Source of the DNA: Comamonas testosteroni ATCC 11996 | GTDB taxonomy: Bacteria > Pseudomonadota > Gammaproteobacteria > Burkholderiales > Burkholderiaceae_C | Direction: 5' to 3' | NCBI RefSeq assembly: GCF_000241525.1 | Contig: NZ_AHIL01000026.1 | Span: 248,001 to 312,000, forward strand | Length of the DNA stretch: 64,000 nt | Part shown: in pieces, positions 21,168 through 29,871 of the stretch | How the letters are laid out: every line of letters starts with the position of its first letter | How positions within the stretch are numbered: position 1 is the stretch's first letter | Notes under the pieces: model-generated | The model's input: the letters and a program-made list of their open reading frames with translations, nothing else | Database searches by the model: none | Told to the model about the DNA's origin: nothing | Program-made: the position numbers and the translations under genes

Positions 21168-22214
21168 ATGAACAAATTGCGACGCAAACCCGTTGTGGGC
21201 CTGGCCCTGGGCAGTGGCTCCGCAAGAGGCTGGGCGCATTTTGGCGTGCTGCGCGCGCTGCGCGAGGCAGGTGTCAGCCCCGACATCATCTGCGGCACCT
21301 CCATTGGCTCATTGGTCGGTGCAACCTATGCGGCTGGCGAAATGGATGCCTTCGAGAGTTGGGTACTGGGCCTGGGCAAGCGCAAGGTCTTCGGCTTCAT
21401 GGATTTCAATCTGGGCGGCGGATTGCTCAAGGGCGAGAAGATCATCGAATTCTGGCGCGAGAATTTCGTCCAGGAAACCGTGGAGCAACTGGGAACGCCG
21501 TTCGGCTGCGTTGCCACCGATCTGCAGACTGGTGCCGAGGTCTGGCTGCGCAAGGGCTCGATTGCCGAGGCCGTGCGCGCGTCCATCGCCTTGCCCGGCC
21601 TGTTCACTCCGGTGATGCGGGAAGGGCGGCTACTGGTCGATGGCGGTCTGGTCAACCCGGTGCCGGTGTCGCTGGCGCGCGCCATGGGCGCTGACATCGT
21701 CATCGCCGTCGATTTGAATGCCGACATCATGCGCAGGCATATGAAGCCCGTGGACATGAGCGAGAGCGAGCTCAATCTGCATGCCCGCGAGCTCAGGGTC
21801 TCGCAACTGCATCTGGAAGAGGAGGAGCCCCCGGTACCTCTGGGTCAGATTCCCGAAGCTCTGGCGGCGAATGGCTCGCCGCTCGGCTGGACGGGGGCCT
21901 GGAAGCGCAGCATGACCAGCGTGAAGACATTGTCCTCGTCCGTCATGCGCAGGGGCCGCAAGGGGGAGGGGGATGCCGAGGACGATGCTTCTGTGCCTGT
22001 ACCCTCGCTGGTCAATGTGGTCATGGCCAGTGTCAACATCATGCAGATGCGCATCACCCGCAGCCGCATGGCGGGTGACCCGGCCGAGGTGCTGATTGCT
22101 CCGCGCCTCTCGCATGTCGGGCTGATGGACTTCTACCGCGGGCGCGAATCCATCGATGAGGGCTATGTAGCAACCCAGCTGGCGTTGCCTGCGCTCAAGG
22201 ACTGGGGTCTTTAG
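21168..22214 (+). CDS. rssA: Patatin-like phospholipase, RssA family
   Basis: This is a serine acyl hydrolase of 348 residues. The oxyanion loop LGSGSARGWAHFGVLRAL, the nucleophile elbow GTSIGS (about residues 44-49) and the catalytic Asp in VDGGLVNPVPV are all present, so the Ser-Asp dyad is complete. The C-terminal third is longer than in E. coli RssA. A good ribosome binding site (AAGGAGGGCGAC) sits before ATG 21168. The natural substrate is unknown. Confidence 0.88.
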   Translation: MNKLRRKPVVGLALGSGSARGWAHFGVLRALREAGVSPDIICGTSIGSLVGATYAAGEMDAFESWVLGLGKRKVFGFMDFNLGGGLLKGEKIIEFWRENFVQETVEQLGTPFGCVATDLQTGAEVWLRKGSIAEAVRASIALPGLFTPVMREGRLLVDGGLVNPVPVSLARAMGADIVIAVDLNADIMRRHMKPVDMSESELNLHARELRVSQLHLEEEEPPVPLGQIPEALAANGSPLGWTGAWKRSMTSVKTLSSSVMRRGRKGEGDAEDDASVPVPSLVNVVMASVNIMQMRITRSRMAGDPAEVLIAPRLSHVGLMDFYRGRESIDEGYVATQLALPALKDWGL

Positions 22215-22257
22215 CCCGGGGCGCGCGGGGCTATGGAGTGCCGAGGATGCAGCCTGC

Positions 22258-22608
22258 TCAGCTGCGTATATAGGTCCAGCCATCCTGCTGCATGCGGGCG
22301 ATGGCTTCGACGGCGCCCATGGGCAGTACCTGAATATTGTCCGGTGCGCTGATGCCGGCGTTCCTGAGCGTGTTGGGGCACAGCAGCACATGTGCCAGAG
22401 CCGGTCCCATGTCGTCCGGCTGCTCCAGTACGGCTTGCACGGCCTGGGCGTTGACGACAATCCAGACCTCCAGCTCGGGGTTGGCAGTTTTCAGGTTCTT
22501 GAAGTTGCCGCGTGCGCGGAGCAGCGCTTGCGTGCTGGGGGCATGCAGCACGATGCGGGTGTCGGGGTGCAGAGTGGGCAGCAGGGTGTTCCAGTCAGGT
22601 CGGCTCAT
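22258..22608 (-). CDS. Small DsrE/DsrF-like protein
   Basis: This is a cytoplasmic protein of 116 residues. The pattern TRIVLHAPSTQALLRARGNFKNL, then VWIVVNAQAVQAVL, then VLLCPNTLRNAGIS and VLPMGAVEAIARMQQDGW, is that of the DsrE/DsrF-like sulfur-relay fold. One Cys (CPNTL) sits where DsrE-family proteins often carry the sulfur-accepting residue. It precedes dsbG on the same strand's downstream side, with about 75 bases between, so co-transcription is possible. No partner of a Tus or Dsr system is adjacent. Confidence 0.6.
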   Translation of the reverse strand: MSRPDWNTLLPTLHPDTRIVLHAPSTQALLRARGNFKNLKTANPELEVWIVVNAQAVQAVLEQPDDMGPALAHVLLCPNTLRNAGISAPDNIQVLPMGAVEAIARMQQDGWTYIRS

Positions 22609-22684
22609 GGTATTTGGGCAGATTTGCTATTGCAATGATAGCTGCTTGCAGATTCTGTGTAAGGGCTATACGACGGTTTGAATC

Positions 22685-23590
22685 CTAACGTGCTGGCGAC
22701 TTGGCGGGAGCTTTGTCCATCAACTCGTCCAGCAGCCCGGGCGGCATGCCGGTGCGGATCTGCACCAGTCCCTGGGCATTCTTCCAGATCGTCGCGGGTG
22801 TGGCCCCTAGGCCTGCACTGCTCATCAGCGCGGCGTTGTTGGCCAGTGCATCGCGGGCCGACAGGGGGATGCGCTGCAGCGGTGCAATACCCAGGGCATC
22901 GGGATTCTTGCCATGAGCGTCGGCATAGGCCATGGCGTGGCTGGCAAGAGCTTGCTCGGGTGCCTTGGAGGCCAGAATGGCGGCGGCCTTGCCTTCGCTG
23001 CTGGGGCGCAGCATGCCCACCAGAATATGGCGTAACTGCAACTGGCCAGCTTGCACCAGTGGCCTGGCATCGCGCCAGAGCTGGTTGCAATAGGGGCAGT
23101 TGGGGTCGGTGAACACATAGGCGATGCGGGCGGCATCGGGCCTGCCGTCGCCAATCCAGTGTGTACGCTCCAGATCGGTCCAGAACCCCTGACCCATGGG
23201 CTTTTGCACGGCATTGTGCAAGGCTTTGGCGTTGACATCCTTGCCCTGGGCATCAATGACGGTGCCAATCACCCAGTGCTTGCCGTCAGGCATGCGGTAG
23301 ATAGGGATGGGCTGCTGGTCGCGGTAGGCGGCCCAGGCCTTGAGGCCGCCGGAGCTCTGCATGGGACCCACGATCTGCAGGCCTTGCTCGGCGAGAAACT
23401 GTGCTGAGGGCAGTTCGCTGTTTGCCGCACTGCTTGCGGCAGCGCTGCTGGCGGCAATCACGTCGCGGGTATAGGCCACGGCCACCACGGTGGCTGCGGC
23501 TGCAGCGAAGATGGGGAGCGTCAGAGCCGCCAATTGGCGTGACAGGGGTTGTAAACGTGGCACGATAAACCTTTGTCCATCTTGAGTCAT
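22685..23590 (-). CDS. dsbG: Thiol:disulfide isomerase DsbG-like
   Basis: This is a periplasmic thioredoxin-fold protein of 301 residues that probably isomerises or protects cysteines of secreted proteins. An N-terminal hydrophobic segment (about residues 20-42) serves as signal or anchor, an N-terminal dimerisation region follows, and the active site is TDPNCPYCNQLW (Cys165, Cys168). CPYC is the DsbG-type active site. Its start overlaps the stop of the DsbD-like gene by four bases (ATGA), so the two are coupled; the upstream gene may keep DsbG reduced. Confidence 0.85.
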   Translation of the reverse strand: MTQDGQRFIVPRLQPLSRQLAALTLPIFAAAAATVVAVAYTRDVIAASSAAASSAANSELPSAQFLAEQGLQIVGPMQSSGGLKAWAAYRDQQPIPIYRMPDGKHWVIGTVIDAQGKDVNAKALHNAVQKPMGQGFWTDLERTHWIGDGRPDAARIAYVFTDPNCPYCNQLWRDARPLVQAGQLQLRHILVGMLRPSSEGKAAAILASKAPEQALASHAMAYADAHGKNPDALGIAPLQRIPLSARDALANNAALMSSAGLGATPATIWKNAQGLVQIRTGMPPGLLDELMDKAPAKSPAR

Positions 23591-25008
23591 GGGGCCTGCG
23601 TTGGAGGCGCAATGATGCGCAACTGCTCGCTCAGGCTGGCGCGGGAGAGCTCCCCCGTACGGGTGGAGCGCAGGCGTCCGTTTGCGTCATAGAAATAGGT
23701 GGATGGCAAGGAGCGTTGCTGCCAGTGCTGACCGGCAAGCTGCTCGGGGTCCAGGAGCACCTGGGCCGGGGGTAGAGGCATGGACTGCAGATAGCGCAGG
23801 ACTGCAGCGGCGTCTTCACCCTGGTTGATCCAGATGAAGCGCACGCCTGGATGGTCTTTTTGCGCTTGGGCCAATACCGGCATCTCGCGCTTGCAGGGCG
23901 GGCACCAACTGGCCCAGAGATTGATGACCAGCGGTTGACCGCCGTAGCTGCGCAGATCCGTGGGCTGAGCGGCAGCGTTGACCAGCGTCAAAGAGGGGAG
24001 TGAGGATGTAGGAGGCTCAACCCAATTTCGCAGTGCGTAGGCTGCCATCAGAATGAAGGCGCCCACACCCAGGGACTGCAGTACGCCACGTTTCAAGGTC
24101 ACATGGCTGCGGCAGCTCCAGGCTGCCCAGAAAGCCGCCACCAGCAGTCCGGCCCAGAGGTTCCAGCCGCCGTCGCGAATATCCAGAATCTGCAGCGCGT
24201 TGGCGGGGGATACGCTCACTGGTGCCCAGTACTCGGGCCACCATTGCACGACGTAGGCCGCGCGCGCTGCCACCATTCCAGCAAGCGTGGAGTGAAGCAG
24301 CAGAGCCTCTACAGGCTGATCGCTTTGCCGCTGCTTGAGCCGCGCCCACCACTGGCTGGCAAGCAACGCCAGAAAAGCGGCAAGAGCCATGGTGGGCAGA
24401 GCGAGAGGGCCTATCCGCACGCTGGGGGGCAAGGCCAGTGCCTGCAACAAACCGGGCTGAGTTGTTTGCGTGTTGTCTTCGCTCAGGGCTGGAGTCGGGG
24501 CATCCGCATTCCTGTCCGTGCCTGCTTGAGCGGCGCTGATGCTTTGCTGCTGTACCGGGTAGCAGATGCCTATCTCGGCACAGCCCTGCCATTGCAACTC
24601 CAGTGGCCATTGCGCCGACCGTTCAGGCAGCGCAGCCTCAATGCGCAACTCCTGATGAAAGACCTGCACACGGCCAAAAAAGGCATCGCTCAGGGTCCGA
24701 CCTTCAGGAATCTGCAGCGGTATCGGCTGCCCCTGAGCATCGAGCAGGCGCAACTGGTCGCGGTAGAGATAGTGACCAGGGGCAATGTTCCAATGCAGCT
24801 CCAGCAGGCGGCGGCCATCAGCCTCTGTTTTGATGGCGCTTTGCTCGGGGTGTACCAGCTCGAACGCCTGTTCCGCACTCAGGACTTCGGGTTGCGCAGC
24901 GGGCTCGTCGGCATTCAGGCTGGGTAGGGTCAGCGGCTGTGCCCCGGCAGTCATCCCCGTCAGCAGGACTGAAAGCACAACGAGGGCTGCGGCAGAGCGA
25001 AGAGACAT
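23587..25008 (-). CDS. DsbD-alpha / Lgt-like membrane / TlpA-like thioredoxin fusion protein
   Basis: This 473-residue protein combines three parts. After a signal peptide (about residues 1-23) comes a DsbD N-terminal (alpha) domain with YLYRDQLRL and the redox pair Cys143/Cys149 in QGCAEIGICYP. Next is a membrane part (about 195-330) whose IGPLALPTMALAAF and VAARAAYVVQWW segments resemble prolipoprotein diacylglyceryl transferase (Lgt). Last is a TlpA-like thioredoxin domain with WASWCPPC (Cys369, Cys372). The membrane part shows only one Cys (C299), so it cannot relay electrons as the DsbD beta domain does. ATG 25008 starts right at the signal peptide; an upstream in-frame ATG at 25050 is less likely. 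Confidence 0.75.
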   Translation of the reverse strand: MSLRSAAALVVLSVLLTGMTAGAQPLTLPSLNADEPAAQPEVLSAEQAFELVHPEQSAIKTEADGRRLLELHWNIAPGHYLYRDQLRLLDAQGQPIPLQIPEGRTLSDAFFGRVQVFHQELRIEAALPERSAQWPLELQWQGCAEIGICYPVQQQSISAAQAGTDRNADAPTPALSEDNTQTTQPGLLQALALPPSVRIGPLALPTMALAAFLALLASQWWARLKQRQSDQPVEALLLHSTLAGMVAARAAYVVQWWPEYWAPVSVSPANALQILDIRDGGWNLWAGLLVAAFWAAWSCRSHVTLKRGVLQSLGVGAFILMAAYALRNWVEPPTSSLPSLTLVNAAAQPTDLRSYGGQPLVINLWASWCPPCKREMPVLAQAQKDHPGVRFIWINQGEDAAAVLRYLQSMPLPPAQVLLDPEQLAGQHWQQRSLPSTYFYDANGRLRSTRTGELSRASLSEQLRIIAPPTQAP

Positions 25009-25192
25009 GAATGGTGGCGGCTGAATGTCTTGGATGAGGCAGCCCTGCATCTTGGGTGCAAGGGATTAAGCAGGGGTTAACGCTGCGAAAAGATAAATCT
25101 GCGATGCTCGGCCGATTCGGATAAACAAGGCGCGTAACGGGTACTCACATCTCCGGATGTGATGGTGCGGGTGGCGGTTGCGCAGTGAAAAA

Positions 25193-25867
25193 ATGCATGT
25201 GCTGTTAGTGGAAGATAACGCTTTGGTCGCCAGCGGGGTGAAGGCGGGCCTGCAGCTACAGGGCTTTGGCGTGGACGTGGTGGGTTGTGCGAGCCAGGCT
25301 GATGCGGCGCTCAAGTCCTCCCACTTCGATGTATGTGTGCTGGATCTGGGTCTGCCCGATGAGGACGGTCTGCATCTGCTGGCGCGGTGGCGCCGTCAGG
25401 GGCTGGAGCTGCCGGTGCTGGTGCTGACCGCACGTGATGCAGTGGACCAGCGCATTGAAGGCTTGCAGACCGGGGCTGACGACTATCTGGTCAAGCCCTT
25501 CGATCTGCACGAGCTGGCGGCGCGACTGCATGCGCTGCTGCGACGGGCGGCGGGACGTACTGTGGACTGGATTGTGCTGGGCGATGTCAAAGTGGATCTG
25601 GCCGCCGGCCAGGCCATACGGGAGGGCAGCATCGTGGACCTGTCGCGTCGTGAATGGGCGTTGCTGCGCGCGCTGCTGCAGTCGCCGGGGCGAGTGCTGA
25701 GCCTGGAGCAACTGCGCGACAGCCTCTATGGCTACAGCCTTGATGTGGAGAGCAACGCGGTCAATGTACATGTGCACCATCTGCGTCGCAAGCTGGGCTC
25801 GGATATGGTGGAGACCGTGCGTGGTGTGGGTTTCAGATTAGGGCGCGTGCAGGGAGGCCGTTGCTGA
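25193..25867 (+). CDS. Response regulator, OmpR/PhoB family (QseB-like)
   Basis: This is a two-component DNA-binding regulator of 224 residues. The receiver domain has VLLVEDNALV, the phosphorylatable Asp in CVLDLGLPDEDG (about residue 51), a Thr in VLVLTARD and the Lys in DYLVKPFD. The C-terminal winged helix spans about residues 125-222 (LSRREWALLRALLQSPG, NAVNVHVHHLRRKL). ATG 25193 is preferred over TTG 25178. It is divergent from the DsbD-like gene with about 185 bases between, so it could control the Dsb pair. Its stop overlaps the kinase start (TGATG). Confidence 0.9.
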   Translation: MHVLLVEDNALVASGVKAGLQLQGFGVDVVGCASQADAALKSSHFDVCVLDLGLPDEDGLHLLARWRRQGLELPVLVLTARDAVDQRIEGLQTGADDYLVKPFDLHELAARLHALLRRAAGRTVDWIVLGDVKVDLAAGQAIREGSIVDLSRREWALLRALLQSPGRVLSLEQLRDSLYGYSLDVESNAVNVHVHHLRRKLGSDMVETVRGVGFRLGRVQGGRC

Positions 25868-27690
25868 TGCGCAGTCTGCGGGTCCGTTTGCTGGTCTGGC
25901 TGTGTCTGGCGCTGTGCACGTTGTGGGGCGGTGTGGCCGCCTGGATGTTTGCCGACATGAGGCATGAGCTGCGTTCCGTGCTCGACGACCGACTGATTGC
26001 ATCGGCCCGCATGGTGGCGGGCATTGTCCACCAGTTCAAGCCGCACAACACCAGTCCCGAGGACTGGGGGCCCATGCTCAATGTGGTGGCGCGTGATGGT
26101 GTGGCTTGCGAGGTCAGCATGATTCGCAGCGAAGTGCATACCGCGCCTACGCATGATGCTATGGATCCGGATGCAAGTGCTGTGTCGGACCAGGCGAGCG
26201 GCAAGGCGGCTCGACCGGCACTGATTCCGGCATCTCCGCTGGATGCACCGCGCACCAAAACTGCAAAGACCGGCCGCGCCGGGGATTCCGCAGATACGGT
26301 TCCCGAGCGGGCGACCGAGCCTACCGATTCTCAGGTACTGGCTCGCACTGCGGGTGCGCCCAGCTTCCAGGGGCCGCTGCCGCTGGGCTTCTCGAGCATC
26401 ACCAAAGGCGGCAAGCCCTGGCGTACCTATGTGCTTGAGGAGCATGGTGTGCGCATTGCCACGGCCGACCGTATCGATGTGCGCGAGGGACTGATCCATG
26501 GTTTCGCCTACACCATCATCCTGCCCTTTGTGCTGGCGCTGCTGGCCAGCATGGTGTTGATGTGGTGGGGAGTGACGCGCGGCCTGCGCCCCCTTGAGTC
26601 GCTGCGCCAGGAGTTGAGCGAGCGTCCGCCCGGGGATGATTCGCCCGTGGCGCAAGGCAGGCAGGTCAAGGAGCTGGCACCATTGGTGCAGACCATCAAT
26701 CACCTGCTGCAGCGCGTGCATAGAGCCATTGAGCGCGAGCGTCGCTGGAGCGACGATGCCGCCCATGAGCTGCGCACTCCGCTGACTGCCGTCAAAACGC
26801 ATGTGCAGGTGGCGCAGATGGCGGTGGCCAATGCGGGGTCTCAGATGGTGGCTTTGAGAGATCAGCTCGGCGCCGGAAAAGCGGATGCTGCGCCCAGGCC
26901 GATTTCGGAGACTGCGCAGTGGCAGATGACCCGGCAGGCGCTGGAGCAGGCGGGGGAGGGCGTGGAGCATTTGCAGCACACGCTTGAGCAATTGCTGCTC
27001 TTGGCCAGGCTGGATTGTCAGCCGGTGAGCGAAGATGCAGGAGGCTCTCGTGCCATGGCCTGCGGTAGCGAACCCGCCTGTGCCTGGGAGGCTCTGGAAA
27101 AGGCCTGGGGATTGGCTGCCACTGCCATTCCTTCGGGCTCGCTGCGCCTGCGCTGGTTGCCTCAGCAAGCCCTGAACGACATCAGGCTGCAGGACTTGCG
27201 TGTGGCCGTACCTCAGCCTCTGCTGGTGTCTGCATTGCGCAATCTGATGGAAAACGCCTTGCGCTATGGGCAGCAGGCAGGTGGCGAGCCGGGCGACTCT
27301 GCGGTACTGCTCGGCTTGCGCCATGTTGCGCAGCTGGCGCAGTTCGGCTGCGACAAGCCTCAGACGATGCCTGTCAATCCTGCCGGTTATGTGGAGTTCA
27401 CGGTGGTCGACCATGGGCCAGGGCTGAGCAGCGAGGACTGTGCTGTGGCGACCCAGCGCTTCTGGCGCAAGCAGCATCAGGCTCATGGCAGCGGCCTGGG
27501 ATTGGCGATTGTGCAGCGCATTGCACACTGCAGCGACGGTGAGCTGGAGCTGCTGCCCTTGGCCAAGTGGCAGCAGCATAAGGGCTATGCATGCGAACAG
27601 GTGCACAACGGCCTGGCGCCAGAAGCGACGACAGGGCTGGTGGTGCGTTTATGCCTGCCGGTGAAGCCCTGTGCTGCGCCGCCTGATTAG
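25867..27690 (+). CDS. Sensor histidine kinase (QseC-like)
   Basis: This is an inner-membrane sensor kinase of 607 residues. An N-terminal helix (LVWLCLALCTLWGGVAAW), a long periplasmic loop (about 30-215), a second helix (about 218-236), a HAMP-like linker, the dimerisation H-box RWSDDAAHELRTPLTAVKTH (His about 300) and an ATPase domain with N-box NLMENALRYGQ and GSGLGLAIV follow in order. The periplasmic part carries an unusually Ala/Thr/Pro-rich stretch, possibly disordered. It is coupled to the response regulator by a one-base overlap. Confidence 0.9.
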   Translation: MRSLRVRLLVWLCLALCTLWGGVAAWMFADMRHELRSVLDDRLIASARMVAGIVHQFKPHNTSPEDWGPMLNVVARDGVACEVSMIRSEVHTAPTHDAMDPDASAVSDQASGKAARPALIPASPLDAPRTKTAKTGRAGDSADTVPERATEPTDSQVLARTAGAPSFQGPLPLGFSSITKGGKPWRTYVLEEHGVRIATADRIDVREGLIHGFAYTIILPFVLALLASMVLMWWGVTRGLRPLESLRQELSERPPGDDSPVAQGRQVKELAPLVQTINHLLQRVHRAIERERRWSDDAAHELRTPLTAVKTHVQVAQMAVANAGSQMVALRDQLGAGKADAAPRPISETAQWQMTRQALEQAGEGVEHLQHTLEQLLLLARLDCQPVSEDAGGSRAMACGSEPACAWEALEKAWGLAATAIPSGSLRLRWLPQQALNDIRLQDLRVAVPQPLLVSALRNLMENALRYGQQAGGEPGDSAVLLGLRHVAQLAQFGCDKPQTMPVNPAGYVEFTVVDHGPGLSSEDCAVATQRFWRKQHQAHGSGLGLAIVQRIAHCSDGELELLPLAKWQQHKGYACEQVHNGLAPEATTGLVVRLCLPVKPCAAPPD

Positions 27691-27870
27691 TCAGCTTGGG
27701 GGCCAATTGTTTGCAGCATTAATTGGCTCTTAATCTTCTATAAGTATCTTTGGGCAATGTGCTTGCTGTCATTGGGCTGCTTTGGCTCGTGACATTCCAG
27801 GCCAGACGTCGGCGTTCAGCACACGCCTGATGTGCGGCAGATCTGAGCCGCCTAAACCTCCATTCCCAAG

Positions 27871-28590
27871 ATGAATCGCTTGAACACAAAGACTCTGCCC
27901 CGGTCGTGGGTGGCTGTCGGCATTTCCATGCTGATGGCGACCAGCGCCTGGGCGCAAGAACCTGCTGCCGCCAAGGCTGCATTGAACGGCAATGCCGCTG
28001 CCGGTGCAAAGATCGCTCAGTCCGGCTCGGCCGGCGGTGCGGCTGCCTGCGTCACCTGCCATGGTGCCAAGGGCGAGGGCCAGCCTGGCTTCCCCGCACT
28101 GGCGGGCCAGCACGCCGGTTACCTTGAGCGTCAGCTGAACCAGCTGGCGGCTGGTGCTCGTCAGTCCGCTGTCATGGCTCCCATGGCCAAGGCCTTGAGC
28201 GAGCAGGAGCGCGCCGATGTGGCCGCCTATTACGCCAGCCTGCAACTGCCCATCAAGAGAGTGCGCGGTGCATTGCCCGGCAAGAGCGACGATGGCGGTG
28301 CCTGGCTGGTCGAGCGCGGCCGCTGGGCCGACGGCATTCCTGCCTGTGCGCAGTGCCATGGCCCAGGCGGAGTAGGCGTGGGCAAGGACTTTCCGGCCAT
28401 CGGCCATCTGACAGCCGACTATATGCAAAGTCAGATCGATGCCTGGAACAAGGGGCAGCGCGAGGCCGGCCCACTGGGTCTGATGGGGGCTGTGGCCAAG
28501 AAGCTCACGGCCGATGACGTCAAGGCCGTTGCAGCGTACTACCAGCGCCTGCACAACCCCGCTGCTGCAGCAGCAACCGCCAAGCCTTAA
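27871..28590 (+). CDS. tsdB: Diheme cytochrome c, TsdB-like electron acceptor
   Basis: This is a periplasmic cytochrome of 239 residues with a signal peptide ending at about SAWAQ. It has two class I heme c domains: CVTCH near residue 60 and CAQCH near residue 165, with probable Met ligands in APMAKAL and GLMGAVAKKL. The overall build is that of cytochrome c4. It sits 17 bases before a TsdA-like gene, matching the known tsdBA arrangement in which TsdB accepts electrons from thiosulfate dehydrogenase. A general cytochrome c4 role is the alternative. Confidence 0.75.
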   Translation: MNRLNTKTLPRSWVAVGISMLMATSAWAQEPAAAKAALNGNAAAGAKIAQSGSAGGAAACVTCHGAKGEGQPGFPALAGQHAGYLERQLNQLAAGARQSAVMAPMAKALSEQERADVAAYYASLQLPIKRVRGALPGKSDDGGAWLVERGRWADGIPACAQCHGPGGVGVGKDFPAIGHLTADYMQSQIDAWNKGQREAGPLGLMGAVAKKLTADDVKAVAAYYQRLHNPAAAAATAKP

Positions 28591-28607
28591 GAGTTCGGGA
28601 GTTGACA

Positions 28608-29585
28608 ATGTCGGACAAACAACAAACTGCTTCCAAAAGCTCCAATCTCGCTGAATACACCGTGGTGGCCTGCCTGTTCGCAGGTCTGGGCGGCGCGCTC
28701 TGGTATGGCATGAGCATCAGCAGTCCCAAGAAGGCCGAGGAACCAGCCAAGGTGGCTGCGCCTGCTGCGGAAGCCAAGGCCGTGACAGTGGCTGCCAAGC
28801 CCGGCGAATTCACACCTCCCGGCGTCAGCGACTACCCGGAAGGCCCCATGGGCGAGTGGGTGCGTCGTGGCGAAGCGATCTTCACACGCACGCCGGTCAA
28901 TGCCGTGGGCTTTTCGGGCAATCCGCTGAGCTGCACCAATTGCCACCTCGACGCTGGTCGCTTGAAGGGCGCAGCACCCATGTGGGGGGCCTACCCCATG
29001 TACCCGGCCTATCGCAAGAAGACCGACCATGTGGACACTTTTGCCGAGCGCGTGCGCGGCTGCTTCATGTACTCCATGAACGGCAAGGCACCGGACGACG
29101 GTCATGACATTCTGGTGGCGTTGGAGTCCTATGCCTACTGGATGGCACAGAAGGCCCCCACGGGCGAGAAGCTGCCCGGTGCAGGTTTCAAGAAGGCGGG
29201 CAAGCCTGAAGAGACTCCCACCTATGAAGCCGGTGCCAAGGTTTATGAAGCCAAGTGCGCGCTATGTCACGCTGCAGACGGCAAAGGACAGTTTGTCGGC
29301 GACGTGGCCGTGTTCCCGCCGCTGTGGGGCAAGGACTCCTATAACTGGGGCGCCGGCATGCATGACATCGACAAGGCGGCCAACTTCATCAAGAACAACA
29401 TGCCCTACGGCAATGCAACGCTGAGCGATCAAGAAGCCTGGGATGTGGCAACCTTCATCAACAGCCAGGAGCGTGGCCAGGACCCGCGCTTCAACGGCAA
29501 TCTGCAGGCCACGGCTGAAAAGCACCATGGCAAATACTCCATGTATGGCAAGGAAGTAAACGGCAAGCTGCTCAAGGGTCTGTAA
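28608..29585 (+). CDS. tsdA: Diheme c-type thiosulfate dehydrogenase, TsdA-like
   Basis: TsdA joins two thiosulfates into tetrathionate and passes electrons to cytochromes. The protein has an N-terminal membrane anchor (about residues 17-35), heme site CTNCH (109-113), a Cys in ERVRGCFMYSMNG (Cys152) at the place of the unusual Cys heme ligand of TsdA, heme site CALCH (217-221), and NNMPYGNATLSDQEAWDVATF, which matches the TsdA C-terminal signature with Met265 as likely ligand. ATG 28608 has GGGAG upstream; TTG 28602 is an alternative. The strong terminator after the gene closes a two-gene operon with tsdB. Confidence 0.75.
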   Translation: MSDKQQTASKSSNLAEYTVVACLFAGLGGALWYGMSISSPKKAEEPAKVAAPAAEAKAVTVAAKPGEFTPPGVSDYPEGPMGEWVRRGEAIFTRTPVNAVGFSGNPLSCTNCHLDAGRLKGAAPMWGAYPMYPAYRKKTDHVDTFAERVRGCFMYSMNGKAPDDGHDILVALESYAYWMAQKAPTGEKLPGAGFKKAGKPEETPTYEAGAKVYEAKCALCHAADGKGQFVGDVAVFPPLWGKDSYNWGAGMHDIDKAANFIKNNMPYGNATLSDQEAWDVATFINSQERGQDPRFNGNLQATAEKHHGKYSMYGKEVNGKLLKGL

Positions 29586-29620
29586 ATGGACGCTTGATCA
29601 GGTCTGCTGGATGCAGGCTC

Positions 29621-29654
29621 AAGGCCAGCCCTGTAGTCTGGGCTGGCCTTTTTT
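29621..29654 (+). terminator. Rho-independent terminator after tsdA
   Basis: An 11-base perfect stem AAGGCCAGCCC/GGGCTGGCCTT with an eight-base loop is followed by TTTT. It lies 36 bases downstream of the tsdA stop. Confidence 0.85.
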
Positions 29655-29826
29655 GTGATCGGGGTGGCCAGACTGTGTGTCCAGCTAGGCAGCCGTTGAG
29701 CCATCGACGGTACGTTGCGCTCTGGTCACGGAGCCCAGGGTTTGGCAGGGCTGCACAAGATCCATTGAATCCGCACTCAAGCGTAGATTCGGAAAGCACG
29801 GGAAGATCACTTTCCGACAGACGTAG

Positions 29827-29850
29827 AAAAGCCCGGCGAGCCGGGCTTTT
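29827..29850 (-). terminator. Terminator of the ctaA-ctaB unit
   Basis: AAAAGCCCGGC-GA-GCCGGGCTTTT forms a seven-base GC stem flanked by A and T runs, so it can act in both directions. On the minus strand it lies 22 bases after the ctaB stop. Confidence 0.75.
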
Positions 29851-29871
29851 GCAATGGCAGGGCTTGAAAGA

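Noticed and set aside
22212-22233. TAGCCC-N10-GGGCTA inverted repeat after the patatin gene
   Set aside because: The arms are short and no T run follows, so it is too weak to call a terminator.
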